54,186 bases of DNA from Methylobacterium sp. E-005 (GCF_022829725.1 NZ_JAKSYG010000239.1:1-54186); one strand, 5' to 3'; positions 15,701-24,497 are shown, counted from the first letter of the stretch. A program made the numbers and translations. The notes: generated from the letters alone by a model not told the origin.

Positions 15701-16573
15701 CTAACGGCGTCGGCTCCGGATCTCGCGCACCAGCGTCGCGATGAAGTTGCGGATCTCGACCTGCCGGTTGCCGTCGTCCGTGACCTGATCGTCCAGGCCG
15801 AGGCGCCAAGCGAGGTCGCGGCGGGTCGGTTCGCGGTGCAAGGCCTCCACCAGATCGGCGTGGGTCTCGACCTCATGGCGGGACAAGGCCAACCCGGCCT
15901 CGACCAGGTCGTCCGCCTGGCGCCGAAGCGCGCCGGTCACCTCGTCGAGGCCGATCTCGGGATGGTACTGCACGCCCCAGAACGTGCCGCCGTCATGGCG
16001 GACTTCCGCCGCCTGGACGACGGTGGAACGGTTGAGCGCGAGCAGGGTCGCGGTGTCCGGCAGGGTCTCGACCTCGTCGGTGTGGATGCTCGGCGCGTCG
16101 TAGGCCGCGGGCCGCCCCCGCAGGAGGGGATGGGACCGGCCTTCCTCGGTCGGCACGATGCGCCGGGCAAAGCCCGCCTCCGGGCCGTTGCGGTTCTGCC
16201 GGACCGTGCCGCCCGCCGCGACCGTAGCGAGCTGCAGGCCGACGCACGAGCCGAACGAGGGCGTGCCGGAGGTGAAGACGGCGCCCATGAAGGCGAGGGC
16301 CCGCCGGACCTCAGGGGTCTCCTCGTACAGGGACAACGGCGATCCGCTCATGAACACGGCGTCGTAGTCGACCAGCGACGTGCCCGACGGCAGCGCGCCG
16401 TCCGCGTCGGCAGGCTTGACCCTGTCGCAGGCGGAACCGGGCGCGAGGCGCGCGAGGATCTCCAGGTAGGTTTCCCCGGACGACCGGCCGACGCTCTCGC
16501 GCCGTTTCTGTCGGGCATCCGGCGGTTCGGTCTCCGCGACCAGGAAGCAGAGACCAGATGATGATGATTGCAA
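15701..16573 (-). CDS. Class I glutamine amidotransferase-like protein
   Basis: A 290-residue GATase1 domain protein related to GMP-synthase-like amidotransferases. It has 'DAVFMSGSPLSLYEE', the nucleophile elbow 'FGSCVGLQLA', and the catalytic His-Glu in 'WGVQYHPEIG'. A C-terminal extension of about 70 residues ('EVETHADLVEALHREPTRRDLAWRLG' region) is an added helical part. No ATG precedes the conserved N-terminal 'FLVAETEPPD', so the TTG at 16573 is the best available start; it is less certain than the rest. It probably hydrolyses glutamine or a gamma-glutamyl compound. No synthetase partner is nearby. Confidence 0.8.
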   Translation of the reverse strand: MQSSSSGLCFLVAETEPPDARQKRRESVGRSSGETYLEILARLAPGSACDRVKPADADGALPSGTSLVDYDAVFMSGSPLSLYEETPEVRRALAFMGAVFTSGTPSFGSCVGLQLATVAAGGTVRQNRNGPEAGFARRIVPTEEGRSHPLLRGRPAAYDAPSIHTDEVETLPDTATLLALNRSTVVQAAEVRHDGGTFWGVQYHPEIGLDEVTGALRRQADDLVEAGLALSRHEVETHADLVEALHREPTRRDLAWRLGLDDQVTDDGNRQVEIRNFIATLVREIRSRRR

Positions 16574-17169
16574 GGTGTCGACGCTCCGAGGACGCTATCC
16601 CCTCGGCGAACCGTGGTGTTCACCTGATGTTCCGACCCGGGCGGTCCTGACGCAGAGCCGGACGAGCCCCGCCCCCTTCCATCGCGTCCCGATTCGGGGC
16701 GGAACTCCATCGCGTAGCCGTGCCTCCTGACATTGGGTAGACAAGCCGCCGGTCGGCCGGACCACGGGCGGGCCGCTGGACGCCGAGCCGGAGCGTGCAG
16801 ACAGGCTTGCCGCTCGAAGGGGGGAGCCGTTCGGTCGCATCCTGTAAGGGCGAGGTCACCATCGCCGCATTCCCGGTCGATCCTGGAACGGCCCCTGGCG
16901 ACGGATGGCATTGCGGCGGCGATCCTCAGCCTGAAGTCCCCTTGGCGGTGGAACCTCAAGGGACCGCAGTTCATCGGCCTCCACGTGATGCTGGACGGCT
17001 TCCGCGCTGCGATCAGCGACCTCAACGACAAGGTGGCGGAGCGGGCGTCATGAGCGACGAAGCTTCCATCGCCCTGTCGTCCGAGGCCATTTCTTAACCG
17101 CCGTGGTTCGCCGCCGGCGTCGGGCGCCGGAGACCGGGATCGCCATCGACCTCGAAGGACGAAGGACCG
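16574..17169. other. Intergenic stretch with a Dps-like gene fragment
   Basis: About 600 bases between the amidotransferase start and the methyltransferase stop. Apart from the Dps-like fragment listed separately, I see only a 6-bp stem (CCGAGG/CCTCGG) near 16586-16606, just upstream of the amidotransferase, and no other credible coding sequence. Confidence 0.4.
16880..17053 (+). pseudogene. Truncated Dps-like (DNA-binding ferritin) fragment
   Basis: The frame 16880-17053 encodes about 57 residues resembling helices A and B of a Dps/ferritin-like protein: 'RWNLKGPQF', 'GLHVMLDGF', 'DKVAER'. In Dps these correspond to the 'HWNVxGPxF...LHxxFDE...DxxAER' ferroxidase segment. The first His of the motif is replaced (R-W for H-W), and the frame stops directly after this segment, so helices C-D are missing. 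There is no plausible start with a ribosome-binding site. I read it as gene debris. The resemblance is by eye and short. Confidence 0.45.
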
Positions 17170-17766
17170 TCATGACAGTCTTTCGCGATCCACCAGCACG
17201 TCGAGGCGGTACTTGTCCGACCGGATCCGGTCATGGACAAGCAGCTGATCACCGGCGCCGGCGATGAAAAGCTCAGCGGCCTCGTCGCCGGTCAGTGGGT
17301 AATGCGTATCGCCTGTCCAATGGACCAACACCACGTCGCCGCCCGGCCGCAGGCAGCCGCGGACCCGATCCACCAGGCGCGCCACATCGTCCGCATCGAG
17401 GTAATAGACCACCTCCGACAGCAGGATCAGGTCGAAGGTGCCGTCCGGCCACTGGCCGGGCACCTGAGCGAGTTCGAACCGCACATGCGACAGATCCCGG
17501 CACCGGTCGCGAGCCCGCGCCAGGGCGCGCTCCGCCAGGTCGAGGCTCGCGAGGGCGTCGCATCGCCTGGCCAGCGCCTCGGTCAGCACGCCGATTGAGC
17601 AGCCCACCTCCAGGGCTGTGGCGTACCGGGCCCGCGGCAAGGCATCGAGCGTGGCCGCGTACTTCGCCCGCTCGTAGTCGCTGGTCTCGAACTGCCAGGG
17701 GTCCGGATCGGCGGCGTAGCGCTCGTCGAAATAGCTCGGCGGCAAGGAGTGGTCGTACCGCGTCAT
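17170..17766 (-). CDS. NodS-like SAM-dependent methyltransferase
   Basis: A 198-residue class I methyltransferase. SAM-binding motif I is 'ALEVGCSIGVLTEALA', with 'SLDLAERAL' as the acidic loop, 'FDLILLSEVVYYL' as motif II, and 'LRPGGDVVLVHW' as motif III. The N-terminal 'YFDERYAADPDPWQFETSDYERAKY' is characteristic of the NodS-like group (N-methylation of chitooligosaccharides in NodS itself). The ATG at 17766 overlaps the acyl-CoA dehydrogenase stop (ATGA), so it is the last gene of a four-gene coupled operon. Relatives are often fused to or beside a PIG-L deacetylase, which is absent here. The acceptor is unknown. Confidence 0.85.
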   Translation of the reverse strand: MTRYDHSLPPSYFDERYAADPDPWQFETSDYERAKYAATLDALPRARYATALEVGCSIGVLTEALARRCDALASLDLAERALARARDRCRDLSHVRFELAQVPGQWPDGTFDLILLSEVVYYLDADDVARLVDRVRGCLRPGGDVVLVHWTGDTHYPLTGDEAAELFIAGAGDQLLVHDRIRSDKYRLDVLVDRERLS

Positions 17767-18905
17767 CGCTCGTTCCGCCCGTCGAAGAGGTCTCCGGCCA
17801 TGCCAGTCCCCGCAAGGATCTCGGCCGCCGCGGTAGTGAGGGCCCGGTCCGGCGCCGGCTGGCGCAGATAGGTGGCGAGATCGCGCGAGAGCTGCTCCAG
17901 GGGATGCTCGCGCAGGAAGCCCTGCAGGCCGACCGAGCGCTGGGCGAACTGCAGCACGTCGAGGCCGGCCTTCTCCACGGCGAGGCGCGCTAAGTTCACG
18001 AAGGCGACGATGCGTTCGGGGGCGAGATCGTCCTCCGAGACGACCCGTGCGGCACGCTCCACCCACAGACGCGCACCCGCGACCGCAATGGCACCCTCGC
18101 CGAGGCGCGCGAGCTGATGCGGGTCGCCGCCGCGGCCGGTCGCGGCGAGATGCCCGCGCCACGCGTCAAATACGGCCTCGACGCCACCGAGCTGCACGGC
18201 GGTGAACCGCCAAGCGCCGCCTGAGAAGACCGGCTGGCGGTGGTAGTCGTCCCACCCGCCCAGGATCCCGTCCGCGGTGACGGCGAGGTCCTCCAAGTCA
18301 ACGGTGCCGGTCGCCGACGCACGCATGCCATGGGCGCGCCATCCGGAGAGATCGGCGCGGCTGCCGGGTTCCAGTGGCACGACCAGCATCAGCGGCGCGG
18401 CACCCGGCTCGCCCTTGACCGTCACGAGGGCTCGGGTGACGAACCCGGCACCCGACGCAAAGGTCTTCATGCCACGGAGCCGGTGGTCATCCCCGAGCTT
18501 CAGGCAGTCACCGGGCGGGTCGGTATTCCAGACCCCGAACAGGTGTCCGTCGCGCGCATCCATGAACAAGCGCGCCCGCTGCGAGGGTGTGCCGTACCGG
18601 GCGACGAGTTGAAGCGCATTCACGTGGCCCTCGTAGATGCGCCCGAGCGCGAGGCTCCCGTACCCAACGAGGCGAAGCACCACGGCGAGGTCGCTCGCGC
18701 CCGGCTCTTCACCCAAGCCGACGCCGCCCGCGTCCGTGGGAATGGGCGCGGCGAGCAGGCCGAAGCGGCCGAGATCGGCGACGTCCTCCACCGGGAACCC
18801 GTCGTCGCGGTCCTGTTCGCTCGCGCGGCGAGCGGCCGTGACGGCCGCCTGCCGCGCGGCCGCGACTGCGTCGTACGCCAAGTCGGACGGGGTCCTTTGG
18901 TCCAT
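17763..18905 (-). CDS. Acyl-CoA dehydrogenase-family flavoprotein
   Basis: A 380-residue acyl-CoA dehydrogenase fold. The N-terminal helical domain contains 'FGLLAAPIPTDAGGVGLG'; the middle beta domain has 'FGVWNTDPP' and 'GMKTFASGAG', the segment that meets FAD and substrate; the C-terminal helical bundle follows after 'QLGGVEAVFD'. The position of the catalytic Glu cannot be assigned safely by eye. It lies between the LigD-like gene (14-bp gap) and the methyltransferase gene (ATGA overlap). In such operons with glycosyltransferases these proteins are probably not beta-oxidation enzymes but act on a special acyl or amino-sugar-linked product; this is inference. Confidence 0.82.
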   Translation of the reverse strand: MDQRTPSDLAYDAVAAARQAAVTAARRASEQDRDDGFPVEDVADLGRFGLLAAPIPTDAGGVGLGEEPGASDLAVVLRLVGYGSLALGRIYEGHVNALQLVARYGTPSQRARLFMDARDGHLFGVWNTDPPGDCLKLGDDHRLRGMKTFASGAGFVTRALVTVKGEPGAAPLMLVVPLEPGSRADLSGWRAHGMRASATGTVDLEDLAVTADGILGGWDDYHRQPVFSGGAWRFTAVQLGGVEAVFDAWRGHLAATGRGGDPHQLARLGEGAIAVAGARLWVERAARVVSEDDLAPERIVAFVNLARLAVEKAGLDVLQFAQRSVGLQGFLREHPLEQLSRDLATYLRQPAPDRALTTAAAEILAGTGMAGDLFDGRNER

Positions 18906-18919
18906 GCGCCTTCCTCCCG

Positions 18920-19423
18920 TCAGGCCGCCCCAGCGGCGATCTCTTCAACCGTGCGGCCTGTCAGGACCGAGTGCGGTTGCTCCTCCAGGATGTCCGGCTC
19001 GCCCGGCTCGCGTGCGACCTCGTCGCGCGACTTGATGAGCAGCCAGGAGACATGCCGCTCGCGGGGCCGCGGTTTCATGCGCGTGAGGCGCCATCGTCCC
19101 GTCAGCTTCCCGCCGAGCAACGTAAACGCGAGCGACCCCGCCGCAAGCGCCACGGCCGGGTCGCCGTCCGGCTCCCAGGTGCCGCGGTCCCAAAGCAGCA
19201 CGACGCCCGCCCCGTAGCTGCCCGATGCGATCACGCCCTCGTAATCGGCGTAGTCCAGACCGTGGTCCTCGACCTCGACGGCCAAGCGCCGCTCGCCGGC
19301 GACGAGGCTCGGGCCACGCGTGACCGCCCAGCTCTTGAGGACGCCACCGAGCTCCAGCCGGAAGTCGTAGTGTAGACGACGCGCGGCGTGCTTCTGCACG
19401 CGGTAGGCCAAGGGCTCAGGCAT
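18920..19423 (-). CDS. Stand-alone LigD-type 3'-phosphoesterase domain protein
   Basis: A 167-residue protein consisting only of the phosphoesterase (PE) domain found at the N-terminus of bacterial LigD, which trims 3'-phosphates and ribonucleotides at DNA ends for non-homologous end joining. It shows 'VQKHAARRLHYDFRLELGG' with the His-His-Asp metal set, 'LKSWAVTRGPS', 'EDHGLDYADYEGVI' and 'YGAGVVLLWDRG'. No ligase or polymerase domain follows, and no Ku gene is near. The ATG at 19423 lies eight bases inside the end of the glycosyltransferase gene. A repair enzyme in a glycosylation-like operon is unusual; it may simply be hitch-hiking. Confidence 0.85.
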   Translation of the reverse strand: MPEPLAYRVQKHAARRLHYDFRLELGGVLKSWAVTRGPSLVAGERRLAVEVEDHGLDYADYEGVIASGSYGAGVVLLWDRGTWEPDGDPAVALAAGSLAFTLLGGKLTGRWRLTRMKPRPRERHVSWLLIKSRDEVAREPGEPDILEEQPHSVLTGRTVEEIAAGAA

Positions 19424-20624
19424 GGCCGGCACGCTCCGCCGACGTTTGCGAGGCCTCCTCCACCGCAATGACCTTCGACCTGCGGGAGCGGCCGAGGACC
19501 TTGCTCGTGGACCGGACCAGGCCCAACACGGCGCGGGCGCGGAGGATCTGGCGGGGAAGTTCGGCGGGCCGCAGCGGGCGATACCTGAGCATGGCGCTGG
19601 CCGCCTCCGTCGCGGCGAGCACGGCGCCCAGTGTAGGGAGGTGAGCTATCGTTCGGGCCGCGTCCGTCCGGATGCCGAGCCACGGAGCCCAGAGCGCCTT
19701 GCGGCCAAGGCGTCCCGAGGCCTGTAACCCGATCATCCTCCGGCGCCAGGCGAATCGGAACAGGGCGCGCGGCAGCGGCTCCAGACGCGGGTCGCACGGG
19801 CTCTCGGGCACTTGGCAGCGCAGCTTCATCGTGTCCGCGGCCCCGCCGGGTGCGCGCCCGTCGAGCCGCCCCGAGGTGACCACGACGATATCGGGGTCGT
19901 GCCGGACCCGCGCGTCGCTCGACAGCAGCGACGACACGAAGGCCTTGTCCTCGCCGACCGCGAGCGGCGGCATGCCGCCGATCTGCCGGTAGGTGGCGAG
20001 CCGGACCGCGAGCGTCGCGCCAGAGGTGGTCCAGTGCCGCGGCCAGGGATCGTGCGCGATCGGGTTAATCCGTGCTTCGAGCTCCGTGAGCAGCGCCTCG
20101 TAGGCGCCCTCCAGCGCGCCGCGCGCGTGCAAGGACGCCGGAAGCCGCGCGGCATCTGCCTCGTCGAGGGCGATCCGGCCCGCCACGGCATCGACGCCAT
20201 CGGTGATTGCAGCGAGGTTGCGCGCGACCCAATCCTCAGGAACCCGGCTATCCGCGTCGGTCGTGAGGATGACGCCATCCTGCGTACCGCTCTCCTCCAA
20301 CCACGCCGCCGCGGCCTCCATGGCCTCCCGCCGTGCCCATCCCGCGTTCGCCTCCGCATACGCCCGCTCGATCACCCGAACCGGGCGACGCAGGGACGTC
20401 CGAAGGGCTGCGACCACATGGGCCGTGCCATCCGTGCAGTTGTTCAGGAACAGCAGGACGCCGTGCCCGCTTCCCCCGAGACCTTCCTGCCTGTCCAGAG
20501 CGTGCAAGCAATACTCGATGCGTTCGGCTTCGTTGAAGACCGGGACGGCGACCACCGCTCGCAGGGCCTGGTTCGGCATCCCTTGATCGACAGGTAGCGC
20601 CACAACTTCAGTTTCGGTCAGCAC
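19416..20624 (-). CDS. Family 2 glycosyltransferase
   Basis: A 402-residue GT-A glycosyltransferase and first gene of the coupled operon. It has 'VVAVPVFNEAERIEYCL' (donor binding), 'FLNNCTDGTAHV', the metal site 'LTTDADSRVP' and 'WTTSGATLAVR' with 'VGEDKAFVSSLL' as the acceptor/catalytic-base region. The C-terminal 130 residues are amphipathic and basic, perhaps a membrane-associating part. Similar glycosyltransferases occur with acyl-CoA dehydrogenase, PIG-L deacetylase and NodS-like methyltransferase genes in alphaproteobacteria, suggesting a modified glycan or glycolipid. Its start is 119 bp from the divergent MFS gene. The product is unknown. Confidence 0.83.
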   Translation of the reverse strand: MLTETEVVALPVDQGMPNQALRAVVAVPVFNEAERIEYCLHALDRQEGLGGSGHGVLLFLNNCTDGTAHVVAALRTSLRRPVRVIERAYAEANAGWARREAMEAAAAWLEESGTQDGVILTTDADSRVPEDWVARNLAAITDGVDAVAGRIALDEADAARLPASLHARGALEGAYEALLTELEARINPIAHDPWPRHWTTSGATLAVRLATYRQIGGMPPLAVGEDKAFVSSLLSSDARVRHDPDIVVVTSGRLDGRAPGGAADTMKLRCQVPESPCDPRLEPLPRALFRFAWRRRMIGLQASGRLGRKALWAPWLGIRTDAARTIAHLPTLGAVLAATEAASAMLRYRPLRPAELPRQILRARAVLGLVRSTSKVLGRSRRSKVIAVEEASQTSAERAGHA

Positions 20625-20743
20625 GAATATCTCCGGCGAGCCGGGTTATGCGCCGGCATCACGCAAACTTGCCGCGCGGCACCCTGTTCTGGGGCCAAGC
20701 CAGTTTTAATCCGGCGACGTTGCCGCACCTGAACACGGACAAC

Positions 20744-21952
20744 ATGCAGCCAGCTTTCAGCCTCGGCGCTCTGAACTTCGCCCTGGCCGGGGCGCGCGAG
20801 GGCTTCGGCCCGTTCCTCGGCGTGTACCTGCAGAAGCAGGGCTTCGACCCAGCCGCCACCGGGTTCGCTATGGGCCTCGCCGGCTTCGCGGGCCTCCTCG
20901 CCACCACGCCGGTAGGCGCGCTGATCGACCGGACCACGTACAAGCGCGCGGCCCTGGCAGCCGCCGTCCTCGCCATTGCCCTGGGCGCCGTCGCCCTGAT
21001 CGCCACCGACAACCTGTGGCTGATCGGCCTGTCGCAGCTCGTCATCGGCGTCGCCGACACAAGCATCGCGCCCCTCGTCGCGGCGGTCACGCTCGGCATC
21101 GTCGGGCAGAAAGCCTACGGCCATCGGGTCTCGCGCAACGAGGCGTACAATCATGCCGGCAACGCCACCAATGCCGCCCTGTCCGGCGTGCTCGGCTACA
21201 CGCTCGGGCTCGGCTACGTCTCCATCGCCATCGTGGTCATGGCGGTCGCCTCGTGCGGCGTGCTGCTGGCCATAGACAAGGGCAGCATCGACCACGGAAC
21301 GGCGCGGGGCGGCGAGCAGGACGAGCGCTCGACCCTTCGCGTGTTGTTCGAGACCAAGCCGTTGCTGATCCTGGCAGGCACCGTGTTCGCCTACCAAACC
21401 GCGAACGGTGCCATGCTGCCGTTCCTGGCGCAGGCGCGCACGGCGGCCGGCGCCGACCCGAGCCTGACCACCGGCGTGATGACCGTCGTCTCGCAGGCCA
21501 CGATGGTCGGGGCCGCGCTCCTGGCCGCCCGTGTCGCGCGAGGACGGGGGCACGCCAGCGTTCTCTCTCTAGCCCTCGGGCTGGTCGTGGTCCGCGGCAT
21601 CCTCGCGGCGTTCGCGACCTCGTGGTTGCTGGTCATCCCCGTGCAGGTGCTCGAAGGGTTGGCGATGGGTCTCGGCGGAGTCGCCATCCCGGCGCTCGTG
21701 GCCGAGATGATGGAGGGCACGGGCCACGCCACGGCCGGGCTCGGCGGCGTCATGACTGCCTACGGCGCGGGAGCCACCGCGAGCCCGCTGCTCGCTGGCC
21801 TCGTCGCGCAGTACCTCGGCTTCTCAGCGTCGTTCTTCGCCCTGGCGGGCGTCGCGGGCATCGGCTTGGCCGTGTGGATGGTGGGCCGTCACCGCCTGGG
21901 CACGCGTGCGCCCGCAGGGCACACTGGTGAGGCGTCTGCCGAGCCGGCGTGA
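20744..21952 (+). CDS. Major facilitator superfamily transporter
   Basis: A 402-residue MFS protein with about 12 membrane helices in two halves. The loop 2-3 region reads 'PVGALIDRTTYKR', an MFS motif A variant. The C-terminal half begins after the charged 'GGEQDERSTLRVLFETKP' linker. I chose ATG 20744 because the family fold begins at 'FSLGALNFALAGAREGFG'; a start at 20648 would add 32 residues without features. It is followed after 18 bp by a second MFS gene. The large polar-poor pore gives no clue to substrate; drug/proton antiport is one possibility. Confidence 0.82.
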   Translation: MQPAFSLGALNFALAGAREGFGPFLGVYLQKQGFDPAATGFAMGLAGFAGLLATTPVGALIDRTTYKRAALAAAVLAIALGAVALIATDNLWLIGLSQLVIGVADTSIAPLVAAVTLGIVGQKAYGHRVSRNEAYNHAGNATNAALSGVLGYTLGLGYVSIAIVVMAVASCGVLLAIDKGSIDHGTARGGEQDERSTLRVLFETKPLLILAGTVFAYQTANGAMLPFLAQARTAAGADPSLTTGVMTVVSQATMVGAALLAARVARGRGHASVLSLALGLVVVRGILAAFATSWLLVIPVQVLEGLAMGLGGVAIPALVAEMMEGTGHATAGLGGVMTAYGAGATASPLLAGLVAQYLGFSASFFALAGVAGIGLAVWMVGRHRLGTRAPAGHTGEASAEPA

Positions 21953-21970
21953 CGGCTTGGAGCATGCGAC

Positions 21971-23185
21971 ATGGATGCGCGAACGGGAGCGAAGGCCTGG
22001 TCCCGCCTCCTAACAGGCTCCTTCCCTGCCTTTGTTCTCCTTCAGGGCTCGTTATACGCCGCCTACGGGACTGAATCGCCATTCCTTCCGAGTTTTCTCG
22101 GCGAGCGCGGCCTGAGCGCAAGCGAGATCGGCGTCGTGCTGGCGGCGGGCACGTTGATCCGCCTCGCCGCGGGCCCCGTCGCCGGCCACCTCGCCGATCG
22201 ATACGATGCGACCCGGGCCGTCCTCGGCTGCGCCGCCTTTGCGGCTGGCGTGATCTCGTTCGCCTATCTCCTGGGGTACGGCTTCTGGCCGTTGCTGGCG
22301 GCGAGCGTCCTGCACGCGAGCGCCATCGCGGCCCTCGCGCCCCTGGCCGACGCACTCACGCTCACGGCTGCGGAGCAGGAGGGCACCTTCTCGTACGGGT
22401 GGGTTCGGGGTGCCGGCTCGGCGGCGTTCGTGCTCGGGACCCTGGCCTCCGGGCTGCTCGTCGCCCGAGCCGGCATTGCGAGCATCATCGTGTCGAGTGG
22501 CGTCCTGTTCCTCGTCATGGCGCTCGCGACGAGCCGCGTACCGGCTGCCAGTCCGCGGGAGCCGCAGGCCAGCCTCGGCCTCGACGGCGTACGCGAGCTC
22601 CTCGCAATGGCACCGTTCCGCCGGATGCTCATCGTGGCGGCTCTGGTCATCGGCAGCCACGCGCTCAACGATGGCTTCGCGGTGATCCTCTGGCGCGGGG
22701 CCGGCATCGGGCCGAGCACGATCAGCCTGCTGTGGTCCGAGAGCGTCGCCTCGGAGGTCTTCGTCTTCGTGCTCGCCGGTCCGTGGTTGCTGTCGCGCGC
22801 GAGCACCGCCCAGGCCGCGATGCTGGCTGCCGGAGTGAGCGTGCTGCGCTGGTCGGTTCTGGCCTCGACGGCCTCGGTCCCGGTTTTGGCGGTCATCCAG
22901 CTGTCGCACGGACTTACCTTCGCACTGCTGCACCTCGCCAACATGCGTCTGATCGTTCGGACCGTGCCGCCGCACGTCGCCGCGACGGCGCAGACGCTCT
23001 ACGGAACGCTGGGACTGGGCGTGGCCTCCGCTGTCCTGACCGGTCTCGGGGGCTTGCTCTACGGCCGCCTCGGCGCAGGCGCGTTCTGGGTCATGGCTGC
23101 GCTTTGTGCGCTGGCGCTTCCGCTCACCGTCGGGCTGGGTCGGAAGGCCGGGAAATCCGGTGCAACCCCGGTCCCTCCAACGTAA
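21971..23185 (+). CDS. Major facilitator superfamily transporter (MFS_1-like)
   Basis: A 404-residue, 12-helix carrier of the MFS_1-like/LacY-related group, near the phenylpropionate permease type. It shows 'LLQGSLYAAYGTESPFLPSFLGERGLS' at helix 1, motif A-like 'GPVAGHLADRYDATR' in loop 2-3, and 'EGTFSYGWVRGAGSAAF', the helix-5 region shared by this subgroup. It follows the first MFS gene by 18 bp and is probably cotranscribed with it. Two unrelated-looking MFS carriers in tandem may import and export related compounds. Substrate unknown. Confidence 0.83.
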   Translation: MDARTGAKAWSRLLTGSFPAFVLLQGSLYAAYGTESPFLPSFLGERGLSASEIGVVLAAGTLIRLAAGPVAGHLADRYDATRAVLGCAAFAAGVISFAYLLGYGFWPLLAASVLHASAIAALAPLADALTLTAAEQEGTFSYGWVRGAGSAAFVLGTLASGLLVARAGIASIIVSSGVLFLVMALATSRVPAASPREPQASLGLDGVRELLAMAPFRRMLIVAALVIGSHALNDGFAVILWRGAGIGPSTISLLWSESVASEVFVFVLAGPWLLSRASTAQAAMLAAGVSVLRWSVLASTASVPVLAVIQLSHGLTFALLHLANMRLIVRTVPPHVAATAQTLYGTLGLGVASAVLTGLGGLLYGRLGAGAFWVMAALCALALPLTVGLGRKAGKSGATPVPPT

Positions 23186-23679
23186 GGACGCGCAAGTTAG
23201 GCAGATCTATTCTCTCTGCCGCGGCGAGACGCTCTACCTCGCGCACATGGCCGTCAGAGCCGGACGTCTTCAGCGTCGCCGCACCCAGCGAGCGGACATC
23301 ACCGTCGACCGTGCGCGGGCCCCACGGCCCGTCGACGCGTGCGGCGTGCTCAGCCGAAGTGTCTCGATCATGCAGAGGAGGTGTTCGCAGTCCTGCACGT
23401 CGTCCGGCTCCACGTCCGCTTTCGAAGCTGACCGATGTCGTGCCCCATGGCTGGTCTGGGCGCGAACCCGGATGTCCGGTTTTGCTGCCGATGGTGATTC
23501 CGCATGACGTGGTCTAGCCGAAAGCGGAATGACCTCTTCGGAGAAGGCCCGCCGGAAAAGCGGACGGTCGCCTATCGATCCAAGCCGGACGCCCGGACCA
23601 CCATTGGCGATTTCCATAAGCGGCTATTCACTGGTCGTCCCATAATTTCGCTTCGGGGTGGAAATCGGGAACCCGCAGT
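23186..23679. other. Intergenic stretch without a credible gene
   Basis: 494 bases between the second MFS gene and an A+T-richer gene pair. It has only short, arginine-rich ORFs without start signals. A GTCCGCTTTC arm occurs near 23413 and a GAAAAGCGGAC arm near 23556, recalling the dispersed hairpin repeat, but not at its fixed spacing. It looks like decayed DNA at a module border. Confidence 0.4.
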
Positions 23680-24111
23680 ATGCGAAGCACGAGTGTTAGG
23701 AAGTACGGGCCCATCACGTACTTGGCTTACGCGTTCGCGGTGCTTTTGTTTGGGTTGATTGCCCATTCACAATTCGAAGATCTGCGCATACGCGAGACAG
23801 GAGCGATTGTAGAAGGGACGATTGAGACTGCTCATTCGGGCAAGAACACAGCATCTGGGATCGTGTATTATCAACTTATGACCGGAGAGCACTGCCGAGA
23901 TTATACAGAGCTGGGCCCAAGAAGCGATGTACATCCAGGCGAGGAGCTTGACTTAGCGGTGGGTGAGACCTGCGGACATCCTGTTTCCACAAAGAAACGC
24001 GTTTGGCCTTGGGTGTACCTTTTCTTATGTCTCGGCAGTGCCTCCCGCTTGTTGCTCATAGCGTGGCGGGCGGACCGCAGTGAAAACGGTCAGGGAGCTA
24101 CAGAAGGTTAG
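23680..24111 (+). CDS. Small two-helix membrane protein (DUF3592-like)
   Basis: A 143-residue protein with a membrane helix near residues 13-30 ('YLAYAFAVLLFGLIA'), an extracytoplasmic beta-rich domain with 'GAIVEGTIETAHSG' and two Cys in 'GEHCRDY' and 'GETCGH', and a second helix near 108-127. The layout (TM - small beta domain - TM) and the 'V.GTI' strand resemble DUF3592 proteins, whose function is unknown. Base composition is visibly more A+T-rich than the neighbours, suggesting recent transfer. It precedes another small membrane-protein gene by eight bases. The paired Cys could form a disulfide outside the membrane. Confidence 0.6.
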   Translation: MRSTSVRKYGPITYLAYAFAVLLFGLIAHSQFEDLRIRETGAIVEGTIETAHSGKNTASGIVYYQLMTGEHCRDYTELGPRSDVHPGEELDLAVGETCGHPVSTKKRVWPWVYLFLCLGSASRLLLIAWRADRSENGQGATEG

Positions 24112-24119
24112 GGTAGTTG

Positions 24120-24452
24120 ATGCTGGTGCAAATTAAGGACCGGTTCGCAGATTGGATTGATGCTGGAAATAGACGCGCTGCGATCACGACAATTTTCGTT
24201 TGCGGCGTGCTGTTAGCACCATTCTGGCTTACTCTCATCGAGTATTTTTTTGTAAGACATGGTATTATATATGAACGCCTGATCAATTTTTGGCTGCCAT
24301 TATTCGTAGGAACGGCTGGCTGCCTGTTACTACCAATCGAGCGCTTATCCACCAGATTGTTGGTTGCCGTTGCATATACTTCCGTGTCGATGGTCCTCCT
24401 AATGGGATTTAGTATCACCGTAGGCTGTATGCTGATCGGGATTTGTTTGTAG
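24120..24452 (+). CDS. Small integral membrane protein of unknown function
   Basis: A 110-residue protein that is almost wholly membrane-embedded: hydrophobic segments about residues 23-41 ('ITTIFVCGVLLAPFWLTLI'), 52-69, and 76-108. ATG 24120 is used; the TTG just upstream is in frame but less likely. It lies eight bases after the previous gene and shares its lower G+C composition, so the two probably arrived together. No family is recognised. The region right after it holds a copy of the dispersed hairpin repeat. Confidence 0.5.
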   Translation: MLVQIKDRFADWIDAGNRRAAITTIFVCGVLLAPFWLTLIEYFFVRHGIIYERLINFWLPLFVGTAGCLLLPIERLSTRLLVAVAYTSVSMVLLMGFSITVGCMLIGICL

Positions 24453-24497
24453 CCAGCGTCCAACACTCGATAGGGCGCGAGTAGGCTTAGAGATTGC

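Noticed and set aside
16586..16606. 6-bp stem CCGAGG/CCTCGG as a terminator
   Set aside because: It lies upstream of the amidotransferase gene, is short, and has no T-run; too weak to call.
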